Shown piece by piece: positions 1-4,412 of a DNA stretch of 6,542 bases. Origin of the DNA: Nanobdellota archaeon (GTDB lineage: Archaea; Nanobdellota; Nanobdellia; Pacearchaeales; GW2011-AR1); assembly GCA_018825865.1 (NCBI GenBank), contig JAHKAF010000032.1:1-6542 (forward strand), given 5' to 3'. The number at the start of each line of letters is the position of its first letter. Positions within the stretch are counted from its first letter, which is position 1. A program made the position numbers and the translations under genes. Below the pieces are notes generated by a model. That model did not search any database and was not told the DNA's origin. It saw nothing but the letters and a program-made list of their open reading frames with translations.

Positions 1-362
1 CTAACACAACAAATACAATCAAAATCACAGTAAATTCAACACCTCAAACAGCGACGTTATCAGTAGGTGATGTTAGAAAATTTGAATTGTCCGGGGATAA
101 TTATTATGATTTATCAGTCACATTGAATAGCATAGTAGGAAATTTTGCAGATGTAACAATTAAAAAGATTAGCGAGGAAGTGACTCCTGAAACAATTGCA
201 GGAGAAGAGGAGAAAGAGGCAGAGGCTGCTGAAGTTGCAGCGAGGGATAAAGAAACTAAAGGGATGAATTGGTTATATATTGTAATAGGAGTTGTTTTAG
301 TGATTCTTGTTGGATGGGCGATTGTTAATAAAAGACGTGGTAAGGAGAATTTGTTTATTTAG
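1..362 (+). CDS. C-terminal part of a membrane-anchored surface protein (5' end outside window)
   Basis: The frame is open from the left edge (first full codon at base 3) to a TAG at 360-362, giving 119 visible residues. Residues 1-60 are rich in Thr, Ser, Asn and Val and look like a beta-sandwich extracellular domain. A charged stretch of Glu, Lys and Ala follows (about 68-86), then one hydrophobic helix (about 90-108) and a short basic tail containing KRR. This is the layout of a protein anchored by a C-terminal membrane helix with the bulk outside the cell, as in archaeal S-layer or COG1361-type proteins. The family assignment is inference because the N-terminal part is missing. A TTG at 87 could be mistaken for the start, but the frame continues upstream without a stop. 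Its end lies 9 bases from the end of the convergent gene at 372-659. Confidence 0.75.
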   Translation, partial: NTTNTIKITVNSTPQTATLSVGDVRKFELSGDNYYDLSVTLNSIVGNFADVTIKKISEEVTPETIAGEEEKEAEAAEVAARDKETKGMNWLYIVIGVVLVILVGWAIVNKRRGKENLFI

Positions 363-371
363 ATTTTTAGA

Positions 372-659
372 TTAATAATTTGAGAAAAAGAAGTTTAACA
401 TTATCGGGAGAAAGAAGATTTTTACTATCATAAACAAGGTTGAAGTTTTTAGAGATTTTTTTGTTTTTATCGACGGATAATTGAGATAATATAAGAACCC
501 AAAAAGAGTGTAAGCAAGAGCAAGATAGAAAATGATAGATTGTGTTTCAGTTCTTAAGAAGTTAGTATAATAATCATTTGTTTTATAGAAAATGATTGCA
601 AGCCAGATTAGGAATAGGTTAAGAAGATAAGGTTTGAATCTTGATAACTCTTTTTTCAT
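372..659 (-). CDS. small three-helix membrane protein, unknown function
   Basis: This 95-residue protein is not recognised as a family member. It has a basic N-terminus (MKKELSRFK) and three hydrophobic segments at about residues 10-25, 41-60 and 74-93, joined by short charged loops, and is rich in Phe, Leu, Ile and Tyr. It is predicted to sit in the cytoplasmic membrane; no catalytic motif is visible. The ATG at 659 lies 25.5 bases from the centre of the palindromic TATA box at 681-688, so a leaderless mRNA beginning at the ATG is likely. The gene is divergent from endonuclease Q and shares that promoter box with it. Its end faces the end of the surface-protein gene with a 9-base gap. Small membrane proteins of this composition can also be chance ORFs in AT-rich DNA, but the promoter spacing argues for a real gene. 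Confidence 0.6.
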   Translation of the reverse strand: MKKELSRFKPYLLNLFLIWLAIIFYKTNDYYTNFLRTETQSIIFYLALAYTLFGFLYYLNYPSIKTKKSLKTSTLFMIVKIFFLPIMLNFFFSNY

Positions 660-680
660 AAGAGATAATTGTTAAATAAG

Positions 681-688
681 TTTATAAA
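681..688. promoter_or_regulatory. palindromic TATA box serving two divergent leaderless genes
   Basis: The sequence TTTATAAA is its own reverse complement. Its centre (684.5) is 25.5 bases from the ATG at 659 on the minus strand and 25.5 bases from the ATG at 710 on the plus strand. Archaeal TATA boxes lie roughly 25 bases upstream of the transcription start, so both transcripts would begin at their start codons. Use of the box in both directions is inferred from this geometry. Confidence 0.6.
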
Positions 689-709
689 ATGTTTTTATTT
701 TCTCCCATT

Positions 710-1966
710 ATGATACAACCAAACTGGATGATTTCTGATTTGCATATTCATTCTCGTTTTTCTCAGGCGTGTAGCAGGAATATTACGTTTGAGAATTTGG
801 TTAAATGGGCGAAGATTAAGGGATTGCATTTGCTTGGGACAGGAGATTTTACACATCCGATTTGGTTTGAAGAGATAAAAAGTAAGTTGGAGGATAGAGG
901 TGAGGGACTTTATTATTTGGATGATTTTCCATTTATTATTTCAGGAGAAATTAGTTTGATTTATACCCAAGAGAGAGGGAGGAGGATTCATTTAGTTGTC
1001 TTGGTTCCGTCAGTTGAAGTTGCTGAAAAAATTAATTCTTATTTAGATACTAAAGGTAGAAGAGATTATGATGGTAGGCCGATATTTAAAATCCCTGGGA
1101 ATGAGTTTGTTCGCGAAATGAAAAAAATATCGACGGAGATTGAGATTATTCCTGCACATATTTGGACTCCATGGTTTAGTGTTTTTGGAAGCAAGTCTGG
1201 TTTTGATTCTTTGAAAGAGTGCTTTAAGGAAGAGGTTGATAATGTTTATGCAATTGAGACTGGAATGAGTTCAGACCCAGAGATGAATTGGAAAATTAAG
1301 GATTTGGAAAATAAGTCGATTGTTAGTTTTTCAGATAGCCATAGTTTCTGGCCTTTTAGGTTAGGGAGGGAAGCAACAATTTTCCGACGCTGTGATTCAT
1401 ATAGAGAGATAATAAAGCAGATTCGTGAGAATGATTTTATTGCGACAATCGAGACAGACCCTGCTTATGGAAAGTATCATTGGGATGGGCACAGAGCATG
1501 CAATTTTTCATGTAATCCTAAAAAATCAAAATCTCTCGACGGAATTTGCCCTGTCTGCAAAAAACCACTGACTATTGGAGTAGAATATCGGGTTGAAGAA
1601 CTTTCAGATTCTGGGAGCGACCATAAAAACAAAAAACCTTTTTACACACTTCTGCCCCTCCATGAAATAATTACTTTAGCTTTAGGAGTTAGCATGCAGA
1701 GTAAAAAAGTCTGGGAGGTTTATAATAATTTGATTAAGGAATTTGATAATGAGTTTAATATTTTGTTGAATGTTCAGAGAGAAGAGTTAGTTAAGGCAAA
1801 TGTTGATACCCTAATACCCAAGGGGGCACAAGAGGGCACAAGTGGAAAATTAATCGCTTTGATTCTTAGGAACAGAAAAGGAAATATAAAGATTCAGCCA
1901 GGCTTTGACGGAGAATATGGTGTTGCACAGATTGGTGAAGTTGAGGAACAGAAGAGGTTATTTTAA
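710..1966 (+). CDS. endoQ: endonuclease Q (PHP-domain DNA repair nuclease)
   Basis: Endonuclease Q nicks DNA on the 5' side of deaminated bases (uracil, hypoxanthine, xanthine) and abasic sites. With the chosen start the protein has 418 residues, close to the known family length. The N-terminal PHP domain shows DLHIHSRFS (His12, His14), GTGDFTHP (Asp46, His49), Glu80 in SGEIS, His94, His150 in PAHIWTPW and Asp209/His211 in SFSDSHS, so the metal site looks complete. A zinc site follows with Cys264, Cys268, Cys280 and Cys283. The C-terminal part contains the IQPGFDGEYG segment typical of the family. The last residues, QKRLF, resemble a PCNA-binding motif cut short. An ATG at 689 would add seven residues but overlaps the TATA box at 681-688; the ATG at 710 sits at the expected distance and gives a family-like N-terminus. 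The gene is divergent from the small membrane protein and convergent with the gene at 1970-2125, 3 bases away. Confidence 0.88.
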   Translation: MIQPNWMISDLHIHSRFSQACSRNITFENLVKWAKIKGLHLLGTGDFTHPIWFEEIKSKLEDRGEGLYYLDDFPFIISGEISLIYTQERGRRIHLVVLVPSVEVAEKINSYLDTKGRRDYDGRPIFKIPGNEFVREMKKISTEIEIIPAHIWTPWFSVFGSKSGFDSLKECFKEEVDNVYAIETGMSSDPEMNWKIKDLENKSIVSFSDSHSFWPFRLGREATIFRRCDSYREIIKQIRENDFIATIETDPAYGKYHWDGHRACNFSCNPKKSKSLDGICPVCKKPLTIGVEYRVEELSDSGSDHKNKKPFYTLLPLHEIITLALGVSMQSKKVWEVYNNLIKEFDNEFNILLNVQREELVKANVDTLIPKGAQEGTSGKLIALILRNRKGNIKIQPGFDGEYGVAQIGEVEEQKRLF

Positions 1967-1983
1967 AATTTATTTTTCTTTAC
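1967..1983 (+). terminator. oligo-T terminator after endonuclease Q
   Basis: Directly after the TAA, the plus strand runs AATTTATTTTTCTTTAC. It has no hairpin. Archaeal RNA polymerase commonly terminates at T-rich tracts, so this is the likely 3' end of the transcript. It lies inside the 3' end of the convergent small gene. Confidence 0.35.
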
Positions 1984-2125
1984 ATACTCTGAAATGGTAA
2001 GCTAATCCTTCTAACATTTCTCCAATTTCTTTAAAATCTTTAATATCTTTTGAAGACATATAATCATTCTTTTTTACATTAGGTTCTCTCGTTCTTTGGA
2101 TATCATAGGGGGTTGTTTCTCCCAT
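1970..2125 (-). CDS. 51-residue hypothetical protein
   Basis: An ATG at 2125 opens a 51-codon frame ending in TAA at 1970-1972. The protein begins MGETTPYDIQRTREPNV and ends AYHFRVCKEK. It is charged and soluble, with no membrane segment. The middle (KDIKDFKEIGEMLEGLAYHF) looks like an amphipathic helix. No family is recognised. Support for a real gene comes from the balanced amino-acid composition in a frame that would otherwise be stop-rich, and from a TATA box (2145-2154) centred 24.5 bases before the ATG. The box suggests a leaderless mRNA of its own, although read-through from nop10, 48 bases upstream, is possible. Its stop is 3 bases from the endonuclease Q stop. Confidence 0.6.
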   Translation of the reverse strand: MGETTPYDIQRTREPNVKKNDYMSSKDIKDFKEIGEMLEGLAYHFRVCKEK

Positions 2126-2144
2126 ACCAAATTTATATGGTTTT

Positions 2145-2154
2145 TATTTAAATA
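2145..2154 (-). promoter_or_regulatory. TATA box for the 51-residue gene
   Basis: The ten-base palindrome TATTTAAATA is centred 24.5 bases upstream of the ATG at 2125. The identical box occurs at 6280-6289 at the same distance from an ATG. A leaderless start is inferred. Confidence 0.5.
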
Positions 2155-2173
2155 GATTATTGTGATTAAATAT

Positions 2174-2305
2174 CTATTTTGACTTCTTCACATCCCTAAT
2201 CCTAACAAACTTATAATGGGCGTTTGTCGTCGGTGATTTGCATTTATCGCAAATATCTTTTAGGGTGTAAGTTTTGCAGGATTTACACTTTTTTAATTTT
2301 GACAT
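2174..2305 (-). CDS. nop10: short Nop10, H/ACA RNP subunit
   Basis: Nop10 is a small zinc-ribbon protein of the H/ACA ribonucleoprotein, where it holds Cbf5 active for RNA-guided pseudouridylation of rRNA. The 43-residue product contains KCKSCKTYTLKDICDKC, which matches the Nop10 signature of two Cys-x2-Cys knuckles around a YTLK segment (Cys7, Cys10, Cys19, Cys22). The following AHYKF can be aligned with the AHPPRF segment of normal Nop10. Archaeal Nop10 is usually about 55-60 residues and ends with a SPEDPYGKYRR-like helix; here that part is replaced by a short basic tail (VRIRDVKKSK). The ATG lies one base after the stop of the membrane-protein gene, so the two are probably co-transcribed. 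A weak purine-rich AAAGGA precedes the start. It lies downstream of aIF2-alpha on the same strand, as in many archaea, but with intervening genes. Another small zinc ribbon is possible but less likely. Confidence 0.78.
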   Translation of the reverse strand: MSKLKKCKSCKTYTLKDICDKCKSPTTNAHYKFVRIRDVKKSK

Positions 2306-2306
2306 T

Positions 2307-2543
2307 TTAATTTGATTTCCTTTTGAAAAGTTTATTATCTATATATTTCCCTGGTTCTGTTTTCCTGAGTAAAATTTCAATGAGAATAAAAATCAAAATA
2401 ACATGAATAATCCTCATTAAATTTATATTTATTCTATCTTTGAAGATTAAATACAACACATCCCAAATTACGCTTGCTCCTAATACAATTACTATTAAAA
2501 ATAAGATTATTTGAATGGGTAGTTCCCATTTTTTGAATTTCAT
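2307..2543 (-). CDS. small two-helix membrane protein, unknown function
   Basis: This 78-residue protein starts MKFKKWELPI, has two hydrophobic helices at about residues 9-33 and 42-59, and ends in a basic tail (KLFKRKSN) expected on the cytoplasmic side. No family is recognised and no catalytic residues are evident. A TTG three codons upstream (2552) is possible, but the ATG at 2543 sits 25.5 bases from the centre of a TATA-like box at 2565-2572 and is preferred. Its stop is one base before the nop10 ATG, so both probably share one transcript. The location between aIF2-alpha and nop10 says little about its role. Confidence 0.65.
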   Translation of the reverse strand: MKFKKWELPIQIILFLIVIVLGASVIWDVLYLIFKDRININLMRIIHVILIFILIEILLRKTEPGKYIDNKLFKRKSN

Positions 2544-2564
2544 GAAACTCAAAAGATAGAGAGG

Positions 2565-2572
2565 TATAAAAG
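2565..2572 (-). promoter_or_regulatory. TATA-like box for the membrane protein - nop10 pair
   Basis: The minus strand reads CTTTTATA, centred 25.5 bases before the ATG at 2543. The plus-strand reading, TATAAAAG, is also a good TATA box and would start a transcript near 2594, at the edge of the unexplained GC-richer segment. Confidence 0.5.
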
Positions 2573-2574
2573 TT

Positions 2575-2737
2575 TAGTGCTCACAGGTTCGCAGATTGAT
2601 GGCTCAAAACTGACTTCATCAAGTTTCTCGCTGAGATAAGTTGCTAAGTAGATAATAACTTCTTTAGCGGAGAAATCTGACAGCGTCGATTTCGGAGCCA
2701 GTAATAATCTTGCGTCAGCAAGCAATCCAAAACCCAA
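2575..2737 (-). other. GC-richer segment: candidate structured RNA or 62-codon ORF
   Basis: Between the Nudix gene and the membrane-protein gene lies a stretch of about 43% G+C (counted over about 150 bases) in AT-rich surroundings. It contains consecutive inverted repeats: 2596-2601 with 2617-2622, 2626-2636 (four pairs, three-base loop), 2672-2693 (GAAATC/GATTTC with an inner GAC/GTC) and 2709-2722 (CTTGC-GTCA-GCAAG). Minus-strand frame 2549-2737 is open for 62 codons from a TTG, and a TATA-like AATATTTAA at 2756-2764 lies about 23 bases before that TTG. The predicted protein matches nothing I recognise, its first-codon-position purine bias looks weak, and its last codons would cover the promoter of the next gene. 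An RNA gene on either strand or a small leaderless protein are both possible; no tRNA or 5S RNA could be made from it. Confidence 0.35.
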
Positions 2738-2741
2738 AAAA
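2729..2741 (-). terminator. oligo-T terminator after the Nudix gene
   Basis: Immediately after the TAA at 2742-2744, the minus strand reads TTTTTT, GGG, TTTTGG. A T-run at the end of an archaeal gene is a typical termination signal. It suggests the Nudix transcript ends before the GC-richer segment. Confidence 0.4.
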
Positions 2742-3152
2742 TTAAACTAAATTCATTAAATATTCTTTCAGTTTTTTATGAATTGGGGTTGTGAAATATT
2801 TATCAATTTCTTTTGGGTGAATCCATTTTAATTTTATAAAGTTCCCTCCTGGTTTTTCTTTTCCTTCGAATACTTCTGTTAAAAAATAAATTCCTATCAT
2901 ATCTTCTTCTCCAAGACAGGTTTCTGAAAAAAAAGTCCCAAGATTTTTTACTTTGTAACCTGTTTTTGCTTTGACATTTCTTTTTAATGTTTTGTCTACA
3001 TCTTCTCCGTGAATGGCTCTTCCTCGTGGGAAACACCAAGTTAATTCAGGGATATGAGGGTTATTCTCTCTTCGTCCAATTAGCACTTTCTTATTTTTAG
3101 GGTCAAAAATTATTCCCAAAATGATTACATTGAACTTATCAAATCCTTCCAT
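2742..3152 (-). CDS. Nudix-fold protein with degenerate catalytic box
   Basis: Nudix proteins usually hydrolyse nucleoside diphosphates linked to another group, using Mg2+ held by the glutamates of GX5EX7REUXEEXGU. The 136-residue product has the expected layout: an N-terminal strand region with VLIGRR, the segment WCFPRGRAIHGE, and a C-terminal strand-helix portion with LKWIHPKEI. Gly44, Glu50, Arg58, Gly65 and a hydrophobic residue at 60 of the box are present. The REUXEE core reads R58-N-V-K-A-K63, so all three glutamates of that core are replaced. Normal catalysis is therefore unlikely; a binding or regulatory role, or a different metal arrangement, is possible. The frame is intact and the rest of the fold conserved, so this is not a decayed pseudogene. 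It is preceded by its own TATA-like box at 3174-3180. It lies downstream of aIF2-alpha with 62 bases between them. Confidence 0.8.
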   Translation of the reverse strand: MEGFDKFNVIILGIIFDPKNKKVLIGRRENNPHIPELTWCFPRGRAIHGEDVDKTLKRNVKAKTGYKVKNLGTFFSETCLGEEDMIGIYFLTEVFEGKEKPGGNFIKLKWIHPKEIDKYFTTPIHKKLKEYLMNLV

Positions 3153-3173
3153 AATTCTTTGCTTTTTTGTAAG

Positions 3174-3180
3174 TATTTAA
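3174..3180 (-). promoter_or_regulatory. TATA box for the Nudix gene
   Basis: The minus strand reads TTAAATA, centred 25 bases upstream of the ATG at 3152, consistent with a leaderless mRNA separate from aIF2-alpha. Confidence 0.45.
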
Positions 3181-3214
3181 GCTTTTTGTTAGCCTGTTAT
3201 GACTCTAAAAAGAA

Positions 3215-3922
3215 TCACTTAACATTAAATTCCATATGTTCTTTTCTCGCACTTTTTTCAATTTCAGAAATAATATTTTTGAGATTACTATCCGCAACTT
3301 TTATGTCTGAAGACTCTGTTTTTATAGAATAGTTCCCTGCAGAAATATATTTGATTTCAGCGTCTTTTATTTTTCCTAGGACATTTTTGATTAATTCAAG
3401 CCCATTTGGTTTGCTTGTTTTCAGAGAGATAGTTTTTTTTACAAGTGCTTTTTTTTGTTTTTGGGTGTTTAGTATGTCTAAGATTTTTTTAGCATTTTCC
3501 TTGCCGACGAGTTTTTCCAGTTTTTTTGAATCCTCTTTTGCTTCTTGAAGAAAATCACTTACCTTGTCTTGTTCAAGAATTTTTTTAACAACCTCTTTTG
3601 ATTGGTCTCCTAGAACACTTTTCAGAATGCTTGTTGAACTTTTCTCTTGCTTGCCCAACTCTCTCATTTCTTGCTGTTCTTTTTTTGTAACCCTTCTCAA
3701 GGATAAGTCTATATTTCCATTCGGAGAAATTCTTAAAATTTTACAAATTATCTTTTTCTTTGGGACAACATAATCTCTCAGGTTTCTTATTCTTCCAGGG
3801 GCAATCTCGCTTAAGATGATGCTTCCTTGTTTACCATTTTCATCAATAGTCACAAACACGATTGTTCCTTCAATTCTCTCAACTGTGCATAAAACTATAT
3901 CTCCTGCTTCAAGTTCTGCCAT
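3215..3922 (-). CDS. translation initiation factor aIF2 subunit alpha
   Basis: aIF2-alpha is a subunit of the heterotrimer that brings Met-tRNAi to the small ribosomal subunit in the cytoplasm. The 235-residue protein begins with an S1 RNA-binding domain (about residues 5-80), from GDIVLCTVERIEGTIVFVTI through LSEIAPGRIRNLRDYV to NGNIDLSLRRV. A helical domain follows (about 82-160) and then a C-terminal alpha-beta domain (about 165-235) with the hallmark YISAGNYSIKT. The residue that aligns with Ser51 of eukaryotic eIF2-alpha is Ala in SEIAPGR. Archaeal homologues are usually about 260-275 residues, so this one is short, mainly in the helical middle. The ATG at 3922 is supported by a TATA box at 3945-3952. 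In many archaea this gene is followed by nop10; here nop10 is about 0.9 kb further along on the same strand. Confidence 0.92.
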   Translation of the reverse strand: MAELEAGDIVLCTVERIEGTIVFVTIDENGKQGSIILSEIAPGRIRNLRDYVVPKKKIICKILRISPNGNIDLSLRRVTKKEQQEMRELGKQEKSSTSILKSVLGDQSKEVVKKILEQDKVSDFLQEAKEDSKKLEKLVGKENAKKILDILNTQKQKKALVKKTISLKTSKPNGLELIKNVLGKIKDAEIKYISAGNYSIKTESSDIKVADSNLKNIISEIEKSARKEHMEFNVK

Positions 3923-3944
3923 AGAAAAGAGAGCAGGGAGGGGG

Positions 3945-3952
3945 TTTTAAAT
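3945..3952 (-). promoter_or_regulatory. TATA box for aIF2-alpha
   Basis: The minus strand reads ATTTAAAA, centred 26.5 bases before the ATG at 3922. The short leader is a C-rich minus-strand tract. Confidence 0.5.
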
Positions 3953-3973
3953 TTGTTGGTTTGAGAGGGATGG

Positions 3974-3988
3974 CTCGCTAGTGGCGAG
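3974..3988. repeat. GC-rich inverted repeat between divergent promoters
   Basis: CTCGC and GCGAG are separated by the loop TAGTG. This five-pair GC stem stands out in an AT-rich intergenic region. It lies between the aIF2-alpha TATA box and that of the gene at 4038, where an operator would be expected; no regulator is known. Confidence 0.3.
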
Positions 3989-4008
3989 GATAGAAGGGGG
4001 TGTTAATA

Positions 4009-4015
4009 TTTATAA
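4009..4015 (+). promoter_or_regulatory. TATA box for the 124-residue gene
   Basis: TTTATAA is centred 26 bases before the ATG at 4038, again fitting a leaderless transcript. Confidence 0.5.
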
Positions 4016-4037
4016 GTTATGTTTATTATAATCTTTT

Positions 4038-4412
4038 ATGGGAAAAAGAATTAAGATTGGTTCGGAGTTTATCTCCATGACTTATCCAAAATCTAAACCT
4101 TGGATGAGAGAGATTTACTTCGGAGGGAGGGATGGAACTGGAAAACATGGGCACATTTCTGCAAGTGGGGCTATGGTAGTTGGGGAAGTAGTTTCTGCCG
4201 AAACATGGTATGCAAGAACTATTGAAGGTATTGAACTTGTTAAAAATGGAAGTGAGGTTACTAATAATGCTTCTCAATTATTGTCAGAGTGTATACCGCA
4301 ACCTTTGAGAGAATTACAGCATCCTGAAAAACCTCTTTTTTGGAACATAGGTAGTTTAGATTCTTTCTTTTCATCGCTGAAAAATTTATTTCACAATAAT
4401 ATCATATCTTAA
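4038..4412 (+). CDS. 124-residue hypothetical protein with GKHGHI motif
   Basis: No family is recognised. The protein is soluble, without signal peptide or membrane helix. Its N-terminal half looks like a compact beta-rich domain: REIYFGGRDGTGKHGHISASG (about 24-44) followed by AMVVGEV and AETWYARTIEGIELV. The clustered Gly, Asp and His residues (Asp32, His37, His39) could form a ligand or metal site, but this is speculation. The C-terminal half is more polar and ends in SLDSFFSSLKNLFHNNIIS. The ATG at 4038 has a TATA box at the right distance (4009-4015). An antisense frame at 4026-4277 is open but lacks that support. The 3' end overlaps the end of the convergent DHH nuclease gene by 11 bases. 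It is the only plus-strand gene inside a long minus-strand block. Confidence 0.65.
   Translation: MGKRIKIGSEFISMTYPKSKPWMREIYFGGRDGTGKHGHISASGAMVVGEVVSAETWYARTIEGIELVKNGSEVTNNASQLLSECIPQPLRELQHPEKPLFWNIGSLDSFFSSLKNLFHNNIIS

Noticed and set aside
689..709. ATG at 689 as the endonuclease Q start
   Set aside because: It directly abuts the TATA box at 681-688, so an mRNA beginning about 25 bases downstream would not contain it. The ATG at 710 fits both the promoter and the family N-terminus.
2581..2600. GGTTCG resembling a tRNA T-loop
   Set aside because: The flanking bases do not pair as a T-arm and no D-arm, anticodon arm or acceptor stem can be drawn on either strand.
2593..2640. C/D-box guide RNA suggested by TGATGG and CTGA words
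   Set aside because: The spacer between the candidate C and D' boxes is only about 7 bases, the C box has a mismatch, and no C' box lies in order.
2549..2737. 62-codon minus-strand ORF as a confident protein gene
   Set aside because: It starts with TTG, resembles no known family, shows little first-position purine bias, and its last codons coincide with the TATA-like box of the next gene. Kept only as one reading of the GC-richer segment.
3351..3773. Plus-strand ORFs opposite aIF2-alpha
   Set aside because: They are Phe/Ser-rich antisense readings of a Lys/Glu-rich gene and have no promoter; aIF2-alpha on the other strand is unambiguous.
4026..4277. 83-codon minus-strand ORF
   Set aside because: It lies antisense to the better supported gene at 4038-4412, has no promoter at the usual distance that I could see, and its composition is not protein-like.
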